From Haliea sp. (lineage in GTDB: Bacteria; Pseudomonadota; Gammaproteobacteria; Pseudomonadales; Halieaceae), in contig JANQUV010000037.1 of the NCBI GenBank assembly GCA_030730585.1, positions 1 to 35,496 of the forward strand: a stretch of 35,496 nucleotides of DNA. Direction: 5' to 3'. How positions within the stretch are numbered: position 1 is the first letter of the stretch; the number at the start of each line of letters is the position of its first letter. Below the pieces are notes generated by a model. It searched no databases. It saw only the letters and a list, made by a program, of their open reading frames with translations, and was not told the DNA's origin. The translations under genes were made by a program, and so were the position numbers. Shown in pieces: positions 24,245-34,495 of this stretch.

Positions 24245-25528
24245 TTAGAGAATCCATCTCCACCACAGAAACAGGCCTAAAAAACCAAACAGATAAACGA
24301 GGCCGATGCGCGACAACCACTTGAGCCCGGCGCTGGGTGCCAACTCCTTAGGGAGTGGGGTACGCATCAGTAGCACGTAGTTTAGCAGGGCAAAGAACGG
24401 GGTGGTCATAAAGGCCATGACCATGGCGAAGTTGAGCATGGGTATGAGTGCCGCGCTGTAATAATGCAATATCGCCAAGCCTAGTGTGCACAATAACGCG
24501 ATCCACATGACGGCGGCTCGCTCGCTATTTGGCTCAGTGTTGCTGCTTATTAAGCGTTGCGATTCCGCAATGACGCGGGCGTAGCCATCGATAACAGTGA
24601 TTGTGCTGCCAAAAATGCACAAGAAAGCAATCACAGCAATGAGGTAGCGCGACCAGTCGCCAATGTTGGCAGCGTAAAGGTTAACCAGCTGATGGGAGAA
24701 CCCCATGCCGGACTCGGCAAGTTGAGTTCCGGTGCCAAACAGCATCAAGGCACCCAGGGAGAGAAACACCAGTGCCAGCAGGGCGGTGGTGACGTAGCCG
24801 ACGTTGAAGTCGAACAAGGCACTGCGTGCGGTTACCGGCTGTAATGAGCTTTGCTTTTTCAGCCACATGGAGTTCAGTGCGGATATCTCGATGGGCGCAG
24901 GCATCCAGCCCATGGTAATCACGATGAAGCCGATGGCTGCCAGGGTCCAGGGTGATGGCGCAACGAAGTCAGCGAGCTGTTCAGCAGGCTTGTTGAAAGC
25001 GATTACGGCGGCAACAACGGTGGTGAGGGTGAGTGCGAGCATGATGAATTTGGACAGGGAGTCCAACACTCTGTATTTGCCGCCAATCAACAACCCCATA
25101 CAGAGTGCAATCACGATGATGCTCAGGGTGATGTTGGTGAGCTCAAACGGAAGAAAATAACCCAAGAGGCTGGCACTGAATAGCGTGAGCGCTGCCGTGT
25201 TGATAACCGCCGACACCACAGCAAGGGTGGCAAACGCCCACAGATACTGCTTTCCTAGCTGCGAGTAACCCTCTACCAAGCTTTGCCCTGTGCCCACCGT
25301 GTAGTGAACGCCTGCACGAAAAAAGGGATATTTAAAAACATTCACCAGCAGTATTAACGCCGCGAGCTGCCAGCCATACAGGGCGCCGGCCTTGGTGGAG
25401 GCGACGAGATGGGACCCGCCCACCGCGGCACTGGCCGCCATAATACCCGGCCCCATAGAGCGGATAAGAGAGGTTATCCGCTGGTGACTGCCATCGGAGG
25501 ATTGGAATGTGTTGTTACTGCTGGGCAT
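24245..25528 (-). CDS. Divergent Nramp-family transporter
   Basis: 427-residue integral membrane protein with about eleven transmembrane segments. GPGIMAASAAVGGSHLVASTKAGALYGWQ at residues 26-54 aligns with Nramp TM1, and IVITMGWMPAPIEISALNS at about 202-220 with TM6. Canonical divalent-metal Nramps have DPGN in TM1 and MPH in TM6; here the positions read VGGS and MPA. So the acidic and asparagine metal ligands are missing while the TM6 Met-Pro is kept. It may carry another substrate, as do the Nramp-related magnesium transporters. The ATG at 25528 has a poor ribosome-binding site. Downstream of fadA on the same strand but separated by a strong hairpin. Confidence 0.85.
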   Translation of the reverse strand: MPSSNNTFQSSDGSHQRITSLIRSMGPGIMAASAAVGGSHLVASTKAGALYGWQLAALILLVNVFKYPFFRAGVHYTVGTGQSLVEGYSQLGKQYLWAFATLAVVSAVINTAALTLFSASLLGYFLPFELTNITLSIIVIALCMGLLIGGKYRVLDSLSKFIMLALTLTTVVAAVIAFNKPAEQLADFVAPSPWTLAAIGFIVITMGWMPAPIEISALNSMWLKKQSSLQPVTARSALFDFNVGYVTTALLALVFLSLGALMLFGTGTQLAESGMGFSHQLVNLYAANIGDWSRYLIAVIAFLCIFGSTITVIDGYARVIAESQRLISSNTEPNSERAAVMWIALLCTLGLAILHYYSAALIPMLNFAMVMAFMTTPFFALLNYVLLMRTPLPKELAPSAGLKWLSRIGLVYLFGFLGLFLWWRWIL

Positions 25529-25559
25529 GGAGTGGTGTGCCGGAGTTGGGGGCGCAGAT

Positions 25560-25591
25560 GCGCTAGCGGCCCCCTGGGGAGCCGCTAGCGC
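25560..25591. terminator. Perfect hairpin between fadA and the Nramp-like gene
   Basis: GCGCTAGCGGC (25560-25570) and GCCGCTAGCGC (25581-25591) pair perfectly and the loop CCCCTGGGGA can extend the stem. It is 79 bases past the fadA stop and 31 bases before the Nramp-like start on the same strand. No T tract, so it may attenuate or separate the two units rather than terminate by the simple mechanism. Confidence 0.55.
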
Positions 25592-25670
25592 TGACTGTAC
25601 CAGTCATCGTTACTCATAATAACAGCCGTGCACCGAAATCAGCACCAGCTGCCTGGCTTAGCTATCAACG

Positions 25671-26873
<1,203 letters not shown>

Positions 26874-29021
26874 TCAGTAGTAGGTTTTACCATCGGCCAG
26901 CATGGCTTGCATGCCGTCGGTGAGTTCGTTGGACTTGCCCAAATGGGCAAATTGCTTGGACGCTTCAGCAATAAAGCTAAGCCCCACCGTATCCATCCAA
27001 CGGAAAACACCACCGCGGAAAGGGGGGAAGCCCAGCCCGTAGAGCAGGGCGAGATCCGCCTCTGCCGGTGTGCCGACAATGCCTTCTTCCAGGCAGCGAG
27101 CCATTTCTGTTGCCATCGGCAGCATCATGCGGGCGATGATTTCTTCCTTGGAAAACTCCGTTCGCTCGCCTTCTACGGCGGCAATCAGTCGATAGGTTTC
27201 TTCGCTGACGGTCTTCTTCGGCTTGCCGCGTTTGTCCGTCACATAATCATAGAATCCTTTGCCGTTCTTTTGGCCAAAGCGCTCGTTTTCAAACATGACT
27301 TCGGTGGCCGTTTTGAAGTCCAGCTGCATGCGGTCCGGGAAACCCTCGGCCATGACCTCAGCAGCGTGCACACCGGTATCTATCCCAACCACGTCCATCA
27401 GGTAAGCCGGCCCCATGGGCCACCCCCAGCGCTCCATGACCTTATCGACGGCCTGGAAGTCGGCGCCGTCGCGCACCAGCTTGGAGAAACCATCGAAATA
27501 GGGGAACAGCACGCGGTTGACCAGAAATCCTGGGCAATCCTTCACCACTACGGCTTTTTTGCCCATTTTGTTCGCGTAGGCAACGGTGCGTGCTACTGCC
27601 TTATCGGAGGTTTTTTCACCGCGAATGACTTCCACCAAGGGCATGGCATGTACCGGATTAAAGAAGTGCATGCCGCAGAAGTTCTCTGGGCGCTGCAGCG
27701 CTTCGGCCAGGTGGGTAATCGAGATAGTGGAGGTGTTGGAGGCGAGTACGGTGTCCGCACTAATGTGTTGCTCGGTTTCTGCCAGCACGGCACGCTTCAC
27801 CTTGGGGTTTTCGACCACGGCCTCAACCACAATGTCCACCGAATCGAAGCCGTCGTAGGTAAGCGTGGGGTCAATACTATTGAGAACCTCGCCCATCTGG
27901 GTTGGGCTCATCTGGCCACGCTCGACGCGCTTGGCTAGCAGCTTGTTAGCCTCGGCCAGGCCCAGGTCCAGGCCGGCCTGATTGATATCTTTCATCAAAA
28001 TGGGCACTCCGCGATAGGCTGACTGGTAGGCAATGCCGCCCCCCATGATGCCGGCACCCAGTACCGCTGCACGGCTGACCTTACGGTCCGCCTGTTTCTC
28101 CCAATCTTTGGCTTTTTTGCCCAGCAGCTGATCTGACAAAAATACGCCAACCAGCGCGGACGCGACCGGTGTCACGGCCAGCTCAGCAAAACCTTCGGCC
28201 TCAACCTTGAGTGCGTCTTCCAGGCCCATTCCCCGAGCTTTTTCGATGACATCAACGGCTTTTACCGGTGCCGGGTAATTTTTTCCGGCCTGCTGTTGCA
28301 CTAGGGACTTCATGGTGAAAAACGCCATCATGGCTTCGGTGTCGTTTAGCGGCAGGGGGCTGCTCTTGGCATGGCGGCGAGTGGCATAGTCGAGTTTGCC
28401 GGCGATGGCGTTATTCAGGGTGGTCAGGGCTACTGTGCGCAGCTCCTCTGGCCCGGCTACTGCATCGACTGCCCCTGTTTTCAGGGCTTTGTCGGCGCGC
28501 TGTTCGGTGGCCCCGGCAATCCAGGTAGCAGCCTCGTCAACGCCAATGATGCGAGGCAGGCGCACGGTGCCACCCCAGCCGGGCAGAATGCCCAGTTTGG
28601 TTTCGGGCAAGCCTACTTTGGCTGCGGTGCTCATGACGCGGAAGTCGCAGGCCAGGCAAATTTCGAATCCGCCGCCCAAGGCAAAGCCGTTAATAGCAGC
28701 GCAGCTGGGGTACGGCAGGTTCTGCAGCCGGTTCAGGTTGGCGTTGTTGGCCGCAGTGAAGCCCTGAATTTCCTCGGCGCCGGCGCCAAAAATGCCGGTG
28801 AATTCGGTGATGTCGGCGCCTACGATGAATACCGGCTTGCCGCTGGTGACCAGCAGCCCGCGCAGGCCGCTTGCTGCATCAAGCGCATCGAGTGCGGCGG
28901 TAAGGCTGTTCACCGTGGCGGTGTCAAACTTGTTGACAGATTCGCCTTTCAGGTCGAAATGCAGTTCGGCAATGTCGCCCTGAAGGCGGGTTACGGTGAG
29001 CGCGTCACTCTGATAAATCAT
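26874..29021 (-). CDS. fadB: Fatty acid oxidation complex alpha subunit FadB
   Basis: 715-residue multifunctional protein: enoyl-CoA hydratase/isomerase at the N-terminus and 3-hydroxyacyl-CoA dehydrogenase at the C-terminus. Hydratase: [28 protein letters not shown] with catalytic Glu120, and [21 protein letters not shown] with Glu140. Dehydrogenase: the NAD fold [17 protein letters not shown] (about 319-335) and HFFNPVH catalytic His (about 450). Length equals pseudomonad FadB. The ATG at 29021 has AGAGGA 7 bases upstream; in-frame codons up to 29168 do not fit family N-termini. The 157 bases upstream to the SLC13 gene probably contain its promoter. Confidence 0.97.
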   Translation of the reverse strand: MIYQSDALTVTRLQGDIAELHFDLKGESVNKFDTATVNSLTAALDALDAASGLRGLLVTSGKPVFIVGADITEFTGIFGAGAEEIQGFTAANNANLNRLQNLPYPSCAAINGFALGGGFEICLACDFRVMSTAAKVGLPETKLGILPGWGGTVRLPRIIGVDEAATWIAGATEQRADKALKTGAVDAVAGPEELRTVALTTLNNAIAGKLDYATRRHAKSSPLPLNDTEAMMAFFTMKSLVQQQAGKNYPAPVKAVDVIEKARGMGLEDALKVEAEGFAELAVTPVASALVGVFLSDQLLGKKAKDWEKQADRKVSRAAVLGAGIMGGGIAYQSAYRGVPILMKDINQAGLDLGLAEANKLLAKRVERGQMSPTQMGEVLNSIDPTLTYDGFDSVDIVVEAVVENPKVKRAVLAETEQHISADTVLASNTSTISITHLAEALQRPENFCGMHFFNPVHAMPLVEVIRGEKTSDKAVARTVAYANKMGKKAVVVKDCPGFLVNRVLFPYFDGFSKLVRDGADFQAVDKVMERWGWPMGPAYLMDVVGIDTGVHAAEVMAEGFPDRMQLDFKTATEVMFENERFGQKNGKGFYDYVTDKRGKPKKTVSEETYRLIAAVEGERTEFSKEEIIARMMLPMATEMARCLEEGIVGTPAEADLALLYGLGFPPFRGGVFRWMDTVGLSFIAEASKQFAHLGKSNELTDGMQAMLADGKTYY

Positions 29022-29178
29022 GTCGCTGTCCTCTGTGGGATAAACGGGGTCTGGCCTTGGTAGTTGATCCGCAAGGCCAAGGTATGAGCGGGGGCGCATT
29101 GTAGCGGTGATTGAGGCAGGCGTGAACCACAATGTTGGCGCCGATAACACTGAATAGCGAGAGTGCATGCCCGTGCGC

Positions 29179-31044
29179 TTACAGCGGCCAAATGACTAGC
29201 AGCAGAGGCAGGCTTACGGCGACGACCAAGGCCTCTAGCGGCAGCCCCAGGCGCCAATAGTCACCAAAGTGGAAACCGCCGGGGCCAAGGATCAGTGTGT
29301 TGTTCTGGTGCCCGATGGGGGTAAGAAAGGCGCAGGAGGCGCCGATTGCCACTGCCATCAGGAAACTGTCGGGATTTACGCCGAGTGCCGCCGCCGTGCC
29401 CAACGCAATGGGGCACATGACCGCCGCGGTAGCCGCATTATTCATCAAGTCCGAGAGAAACATGGTGGTGACCAGAATCAGGCCAAGTACCACCACGGCA
29501 TTGCCCCGTGCCACCGAGGTGAGCAAAAAGCGTGCGATCAAATCGGCTGTGCCGGTATCTGCCATGGCGCCTGCTACAGGCATCAAAGCCGCCAACAGGA
29601 CAATCACTGGCCAGTCGATGGCGCTGTAAACAGAACGCGGTGGCACGGTGCGCAGTGCCATGGAAGCAAGCACCCCGAAGGCGAAGGAAATGGCCGCTGG
29701 CAGGAGCCCAAAGGCCGCGCCGCCGACGGCCAAGGTCATAATGACCGCGGCCATAATGGCTTTACGCGGGCTTGGGATACGCAGGTCGCGCTGTGCCAGC
29801 GGTACGCAACCAAAATCGCTGGCAAATTCCTGTGTGGCATTCGCTGGACCCTGGATCAGCAGCAGGTCGCCGGCACACAAGGTAAGCGCGCGTAAACGGC
29901 TGCGTGACCGGTGCCCCTCGCGGGAGACAGCCAGCAGGTTCAAGCCGTAGCGGGTGCGCAGTTGGATGTCGCTGGCGGAGCGTCCGGCGACGCTGGCTCC
30001 CGGCAGCACGGCGAGTTCTGTAAGTACCACCTCTTCGCGTTGAGAGGGCTGTTCATCTGCTTCCTGCGCCTCTTCTGGCGTGGGGGCTTGCACATGCCCG
30101 GAGCTTGTTGCAGCGCCAGTGGCCTCGGCGGCTTCTGGCTCGGCGGCTTCAGGCCTGATGGCTTCTTCAAGCTTGAGGCCGAAGCGTGACAGCACTTCAC
30201 TCAGTGTGTCGGCATGGGTTTCCAATACCAGAATATCCTCGGTCAGAATTTGCCGCCCGCTGTGAGGTGTGCGCAGGCGCACTTCGTTACGCACCAGCCC
30301 GACCACTTGAGTGCCCTCATCATCCAGCTCTGTTTCCAGCTGACGCAGACTCATGCCGATGGCCTTGCTGCCCTCCGGCACCCGCGCTTCGGTGAGGTAG
30401 GCGCCGGTATCGAAGTCGCCCGCGGCCTCCTGCTTGCGCGCCGGCACCAGGCGCCACCCCAGTAATACCACGAAGGCAACACCACACAGTGCCACCGCCA
30501 GCCCTACGGGCGTGAAGTCGAACATGCCGAATGCCGCGCCGCCCGCTTCGGCACGGAAGCCTGATACGATCAGGTTGGGCGGTGTGCCAATCATGGTGGT
30601 CATGCCACCGAGTATGGTGCCAAAGGCCAGCGGCATCAGTGTGCGCCCTGGTGGCAGGTTGTGACGGCGCGCCATTTGCAGTGCAACGGGCATGAGCAGC
30701 GCCATGGCGCCCACGTTGTTCATAAAGCCTGAGAGCAGCGCACCGAGGCCCACGAGAGCAGCAAGGCTGACCGTGGGCCCGGCATTGGCGGGCAGGGCTC
30801 GCCTTGCCAGCACATCGACTGCGCCAGACGCTTGCAGGCCGCGGCTGAGTACCAACACACAGGCTACAGTAATCACCGCGGGGTGCCCAAAGCCGTTAAA
30901 TGCGGCCTCCGGCGTGACCAGGCCGGCGAGCACACAGGCCAGCAATGCGCCTAGCGCCACCATGTCGTGGCGCCAGCGTCCCCAGAGGAACATGCCCACT
31001 GCGGCGAGCAGTATCAGGATAATCAGGCCTTGGTCGACATTCAT
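29179..31044 (-). CDS. SLC13-family permease with two TrkA-C (RCK-C) domains
   Basis: 621-residue membrane transporter. Two hydrophobic halves (about residues 5-185 and 425-620) surround a cytosolic part holding two RCK-C/TrkA-C modules (about 200-280 and 335-415). The anion-transporter motifs [17 protein letters not shown] and [19 protein letters not shown] repeat the SNNA-type substrate loops of the DASS/SLC13 family, which moves dicarboxylates, sulfate and similar anions. An acidic Ala/Glu/Pro linker between the RCK-C modules includes a tandem duplication. The ATG at 31044 (MNVDQGL) fits the family N-terminus, though its ribosome-binding site is weak. Sixteen bases after the dehalogenase stop, likely the last gene of that operon. 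Substrate unknown. Confidence 0.9.
   Translation of the reverse strand: MNVDQGLIILILLAAVGMFLWGRWRHDMVALGALLACVLAGLVTPEAAFNGFGHPAVITVACVLVLSRGLQASGAVDVLARRALPANAGPTVSLAALVGLGALLSGFMNNVGAMALLMPVALQMARRHNLPPGRTLMPLAFGTILGGMTTMIGTPPNLIVSGFRAEAGGAAFGMFDFTPVGLAVALCGVAFVVLLGWRLVPARKQEAAGDFDTGAYLTEARVPEGSKAIGMSLRQLETELDDEGTQVVGLVRNEVRLRTPHSGRQILTEDILVLETHADTLSEVLSRFGLKLEEAIRPEAAEPEAAEATGAATSSGHVQAPTPEEAQEADEQPSQREEVVLTELAVLPGASVAGRSASDIQLRTRYGLNLLAVSREGHRSRSRLRALTLCAGDLLLIQGPANATQEFASDFGCVPLAQRDLRIPSPRKAIMAAVIMTLAVGGAAFGLLPAAISFAFGVLASMALRTVPPRSVYSAIDWPVIVLLAALMPVAGAMADTGTADLIARFLLTSVARGNAVVVLGLILVTTMFLSDLMNNAATAAVMCPIALGTAAALGVNPDSFLMAVAIGASCAFLTPIGHQNNTLILGPGGFHFGDYWRLGLPLEALVVAVSLPLLLVIWPL
30124..30153 (-). 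repeat. Two-copy 15-bp in-frame tandem repeat in the SLC13 linker
   Basis: CTCGGCGGCTTCTGG followed directly by CTCGGCGGCTTCAGG (14 of 15 identical). It encodes the [11 protein letters not shown] part of the acidic linker between the two RCK-C domains. Confidence 0.9.
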
Positions 31045-31060
31045 CACAAGTGTTGGCCGT

Positions 31061-32017
31061 TCAGCTTTCGACGGTGGAGGATGTTGCGCGTAGCGAATCA
31101 ACGGTACGTGCAACCACTGCGGCTAACGCGTCCCCTTGCTCTTCTTGCAGGAAGTGCCCGGCACCCATAATCGTGGGGTGCTCGCGGCCTCTTGCACCGG
31201 GAATACGCCGTTGAAACACCGGGCCCCATGCGGCAGTGGCGGGGTCGCTGTCACTGAATGCCGTCACAAACGGCTTTTCCCAGTGGCACAGGAATTCCCA
31301 GGTTTGGCGGTTTTCCGCCGCGCCCGCCATCTGTGCATGGGTGGGAATCAAGCTGGGAAATACCAGCGCTCCCGCTTTATAGGCGGGGCTGGGAAAGGGG
31401 GCGTCATAGGCGGCGAGAACGCCCGCGTTCAAAGGCGTACAGGACACGGCTGCGATCACTCCGGATACATCGAGGTCCTCCGCATCGCGGGTGGCGGCAA
31501 CCCACTGCTCAACGATCTCCCCAGGCCAGGGTGCAACACCGTTGGGCGGTGGCTCACACCCTGGCAGCAGGGTGTTTGCGGCAACCACGGCGCTGAAGCG
31601 TTCGGGCATCTGCGCCAGCAGCGAAAGGCCAATGGGCCCGCCCCAATCCTGGCAAAGCAATGTGACCTTGTTGACCTCCAGCGCTCGCAGTAATTCTCCC
31701 ACTTGGGCAACGTGACCGGCGTAGCTATAGGCGCTGCGTGCAGCGGGTTTGTCCGAGCGGCCAAAGCCGACCAGGTCGGGTGCTATGCAGCGCAGGCCGC
31801 GCGCGCTGAGGGCGTGAATCATGTGCCGGTACAGGAAGCACCAGCTGGGTTCTCCGTGCAGCATTAGCACGATGTCGCCGTCCCGCGGGCCCACATCCAG
31901 ATAGTGCATTCGTAGCTGCCCGTGTTGCGCATCGGACACGCTGTGGTAGTTGGGTTCCCAGGGGAAGTCGGGAAGATTAGCGAAGCGGTGATCGGGGGTG
32001 CGCAATACGTCGCTCAT
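31061..32017 (-). CDS. Haloalkane dehalogenase (HLD-I type alpha/beta hydrolase)
   Basis: 318-residue cytosolic hydrolase that would replace halogen on an alkyl carbon by hydroxyl. Nucleophile Asp124 in CQDWGG with Trp125 as first halide ligand, the oxyanion/halide loop HGEPSW (54-59, Glu56), a catalytic acid in FSDSDPAT (Asp256 or Asp258), and base His288 in GAGHFLQEEQG. The position of Asp124 is identical to Xanthobacter DhlA. The cap segment YDAPFPSPAYKAGALVFPSLIP is that of the HLD-I group. ATG at 32017 is two bases past the upstream gene's stop, indicating coupling; upstream in-frame codons give a non-homologous tail. The cysteine-peptidase gene precedes it and the SLC13 gene follows. 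Confidence 0.88.
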   Translation of the reverse strand: MSDVLRTPDHRFANLPDFPWEPNYHSVSDAQHGQLRMHYLDVGPRDGDIVLMLHGEPSWCFLYRHMIHALSARGLRCIAPDLVGFGRSDKPAARSAYSYAGHVAQVGELLRALEVNKVTLLCQDWGGPIGLSLLAQMPERFSAVVAANTLLPGCEPPPNGVAPWPGEIVEQWVAATRDAEDLDVSGVIAAVSCTPLNAGVLAAYDAPFPSPAYKAGALVFPSLIPTHAQMAGAAENRQTWEFLCHWEKPFVTAFSDSDPATAAWGPVFQRRIPGARGREHPTIMGAGHFLQEEQGDALAAVVARTVDSLRATSSTVES

Positions 32018-32019
32018 GG

Positions 32020-32991
32020 TCAAGAGAGGCCCTGTATCAGTGCCCGGCAGTATTCCGGGTCGGGTGATGGTCTGGAAAGATGGTTGGCGATAGCGGCGGA
32101 CGTGCTGATTATCGCATCCCTCGCAGCGGGTGACAGCCTCTGCGCAACGCTGACTGCAGGCCCGATAATTGTAGCAGCCGCTCGGCGACACCCGGTGCTT
32201 AACAGCAGGTCAGCGAAGTTGTTCCGCGCCGGCATATGTTCTGGCGCCTGTAACAACAAGCGCCGATACAAGGCCGCGGCGGATTCCGGCTCTGCAGCGG
32301 ATCGTCGGGCATTGGCGGTGGCAAACATGAGGTCGGGATCTTGGGGCCAGCGTGCCAGAGCCTTTTCCCAAGCGGCCCGCAGGATGGCAGGGTCAAGCTG
32401 CCCCTCCTGGCCCGCCAGGTAGGGCCCTATGGCATCGGCAGTGCTGCTAGCGGGCAGTTCACCGGGGGGAGGAATCACCAAACCCCAGAACTCGGCGCGC
32501 GCCCAGCTGCCCATGAACGCACGCCAGCTTTCCAGTTTGCGGTATTGAGTCCCCGAGCGTAAAACGACGCGTTGCTGTTCCGGTTGGTAACCAATGACGA
32601 CGGCATAGTGCCAGCGAGGCGCTGATTCCAGGCCGAGGTTCTGCATGACCAAAACAGGATGGCCTGCTTCCAGCTCCGCCAGAAGTGCTTGCGCTGTGGT
32701 GTCCAGCGTATAGGCGATGCGTCCAGCCCGGCGTGCGGCCGCCATCAGCTCAAGTTGCAGGCTGCCCTGCCGGCCAGGCAAATAAACCTGCGGTACGAGC
32801 GCTGCCGGCGTTGTGGCAACCCCGCTGTGCACAAGTACGGTGGCAAGAGCTGCTGGCCCGCACTGGTATTGTGCTTGAGGGAAAAAGGGTACGGCTTCGA
32901 GTTCGCTGGCCCCGCTCTTGGGTGGAGCCGGAGTGGGGGTGGCGCAGGCGCTCAGCAAAGCGAGCAGCGCCAACACCCCGCTCCATCTCAA
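32020..32991 (-). CDS. PA2778-family C39-like cysteine peptidase lipoprotein with TPR region
   Basis: 323 residues. A lipoprotein signal (LALLALLSAC, lipid-modified Cys16) sends it to the periplasmic side of a membrane. A C39-like papain-fold domain follows: Cys44 in QYQCGPAALATVL and His128 in RWHYAVVIGY, the two catalytic residues. The usual DP after the His strand reads RSG here. The C-terminal 140 residues form helical TPR-like repeats (DLMFATANARRSAAEPESAAALYRRLLLQAPEHMPARNNFADLLLSTG). Start is TTG at 32991, overlapping the stop of the PA2779-like gene by 4 bases. This domain pair and neighbour match the PA2778-PA2779 gene pair of Pseudomonas aeruginosa, whose function is not established. 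Confidence 0.82.
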   Translation of the reverse strand: MRWSGVLALLALLSACATPTPAPPKSGASELEAVPFFPQAQYQCGPAALATVLVHSGVATTPAALVPQVYLPGRQGSLQLELMAAARRAGRIAYTLDTTAQALLAELEAGHPVLVMQNLGLESAPRWHYAVVIGYQPEQQRVVLRSGTQYRKLESWRAFMGSWARAEFWGLVIPPPGELPASSTADAIGPYLAGQEGQLDPAILRAAWEKALARWPQDPDLMFATANARRSAAEPESAAALYRRLLLQAPEHMPARNNFADLLLSTGCRRAAATIIGPAVSVAQRLSPAARDAIISTSAAIANHLSRPSPDPEYCRALIQGLS

Positions 32992-33362
32992 AGCTTGCTG
33001 AATACGTTGCTAAGCCCCAGTAGTTCAAGCACCAGCAGAACTACAAACAGAGCGCCGAGAACACCCAGGATACCGCTGCCCGCCGGCAGGTCATCCAGGT
33101 TTTGCGCCAGTTGCTGCAGTTCCGCATCCGATAATGCGTTGATACGCGCCAACACATCTTCAGCGTTAACGCCCATGTCTGCCATGTGTTGCGCCACGGC
33201 GTCTTTAGCGAAAAGGGCGTTGATGTGTATGAGCTGATCAGCCCGGCTCTGCTGCGCGAAGTGATCCGCCGTGCCAATCACCGCGGCTTGCGCTGTGCCC
33301 ACCGTGCTGGCGATCACCAGAGTAAATATCTGCAGCAAGATAAACAATCGTGTTTTCATCAT
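32988..33362 (-). CDS. PA2779-family small membrane protein
   Basis: 124 residues. A signal peptide or N-terminal anchor (MMKTRLFILLQIFTLVIASTVGTAQA) is followed by a helical segment carrying DHFAQQSRADQLIHINALFAKDAVAQHMADMGVNAEDVLARINALSDAELQQL. A C-terminal membrane span (GILGVLGALFVVLLVLELLGLSNVF) completes it. This layout and the sequence match the PA2779 family, partner of the PA2778-type peptidase. The start is the first of two tandem ATGs at 33362/33359. It shares four bases with the peptidase gene, showing translational coupling. Possibly a substrate or membrane anchor of the peptidase. Confidence 0.82.
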   Translation of the reverse strand: MMKTRLFILLQIFTLVIASTVGTAQAAVIGTADHFAQQSRADQLIHINALFAKDAVAQHMADMGVNAEDVLARINALSDAELQQLAQNLDDLPAGSGILGVLGALFVVLLVLELLGLSNVFSKL

Positions 33363-33481
33363 GACGGGTTCTCGTTTGGCGATAGCGAGGATTCAGTATA
33401 GGCAAAAAAGAGAGTGACGGGTAAGGAGAAAGCGGGACTTAACCACGTTTGCGTGGGCTGTAGCGCGCGAACGAGCACCGC

Positions 33482-33511
33482 CTGAAAGATACGCAGCTAA
33501 CCGTTTATACT
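33482..33511 (+). promoter_or_regulatory. Candidate sigma70 promoter for the Nudix gene
   Basis: CTGAAA (33482-33487), 18-base spacer, TATACT (33506-33511), 28 bases before the GTG start. The -10 box is good (5/6), the -35 box partial (4/6). The opposite-strand TATACT at 33400-33395 may serve the PA2779 gene. Confidence 0.5.
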
Positions 33512-33539
33512 CACGGGCTAAAAGCAGGAGGAGTGTGGC

Positions 33540-34259
33540 GTGGTTAGGATGAAACACACGGCAGAGCAGCAGGGCAGCGCGCTCTCAGTGCCGATTCGCG
33601 ATGCGGCCACGGTGATTATGATCCGCAATCGTCTTTCGCAGCCGCAGGTACTGATGGGCAAGCGTGGAGCGCGAGCAGCGTTTATGCCCAGTAAATTTGT
33701 ATTCCCTGGGGGTGCAGTTGACGCAGGCGATGCCTTGGTGCCCATGGCAGGCTGTGTGGGCGCTGTGTGTGAGAGCCGCTTGGCAGAAGCAGCCTCGGCT
33801 GCGCAGGTGCATGCCTTGCAGGCCGCCGCCGTGCGCGAGGTGTGGGAAGAGTCGGGGTTGTTGCTGGGCGCGCCCGGGGCTTGGGGTGGGCAGGTACCCA
33901 CAGACTGGGCAGAATTTAGCGCTCGGAATCACCTCCCCTGTACGCGTAACTTCCGCTATGTATTCCGCGCCATCACGCCGCTGGGCGCGCCGCGACGATT
34001 TGATGCGCGTTTTTTTCTGGTGGATGCCGCGGCCGTTGTGGGCGACCCAGACGACTTTTCCCGCGCCTCGGATGAGTTGTCTCAACTGCAGTGGATTGAT
34101 CTTGAGCAGGCGTGCGGCCTGGACTTGCCGCTGATCACCGAAGTAGTACTGGGTGGGGTGGCTGATATCATCACGCTAGAGGGGCCGCCGGAACATGTGC
34201 CGTGTTTCCGCGACAACGACGAGCAGTTGGAGCTGATACGGCGCCGAGCAGGGCGTTAA
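33540..34259 (+). CDS. Nudix hydrolase, NUDT19-like
   Basis: 239 residues. The Nudix box is split: FVFPGGAVDAGD (53-64) carries the Gly-Gly part and AAVREVWEESGLLL (96-109) the metal-binding REVWEES part, with about 30 residues inserted between. That split arrangement and the FMPSKFVFPGGAVD sequence resemble the NUDT19 group, which hydrolyses CoA and acyl-CoA diphosphate bonds. The start is GTG at 33540 preceded by AGGAGGAG; the ATG at 33549 is also in frame. Near fadBA in the window but divergent from that cluster. Substrate is inferred, not visible in the sequence. Confidence 0.82.
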   Translation: MVRMKHTAEQQGSALSVPIRDAATVIMIRNRLSQPQVLMGKRGARAAFMPSKFVFPGGAVDAGDALVPMAGCVGAVCESRLAEAASAAQVHALQAAAVREVWEESGLLLGAPGAWGGQVPTDWAEFSARNHLPCTRNFRYVFRAITPLGAPRRFDARFFLVDAAAVVGDPDDFSRASDELSQLQWIDLEQACGLDLPLITEVVLGGVADIITLEGPPEHVPCFRDNDEQLELIRRRAGR

Positions 34260-34495
34260 TGTCTCACTGGCTTGTTATGCGCTCCGGTGGTATTTCTGCG
34301 AATTCCCCGTGTTGGCGTTGTTCCGCATGCTGTTCCATGTTTTTGCGCATATGCGTGATGGTTTTGTTCATCACATGCACAGTCGGACGCATATGATCCA
34401 GCAGGCAAGCATGAGCCCATGGTCGTCAGCCACCCGCCCATAAGTGCCCTCGGCTGCAGGTTCGGCAGCGGCCACTGAATGCCGCTACCAAGTGC
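34260..34495. other. Intergenic stretch with no confident gene
   Basis: 236 bases between the Nudix gene and nrdB. A 42-codon minus-strand frame ending near 34260 (MRPTVHVMNKTITHMRKNMEQ then a short tail) reads as a plausible helix but has no ribosome-binding site. A plus-strand frame overlapping the Nudix stop is Cys-rich and looks spurious. No promoter, terminator or RNA was recognised. Confidence 0.3.

Noticed and set aside
28371-29063. 230-codon plus-strand open frame
   Set aside because: Antisense to the FadB hydratase domain; Gly/Ala-rich composition follows from the coding strand.
34256-34441. Short minus-strand and plus-strand frames downstream of the Nudix gene
   Set aside because: No ribosome-binding site and biased composition; kept only as an intergenic note.
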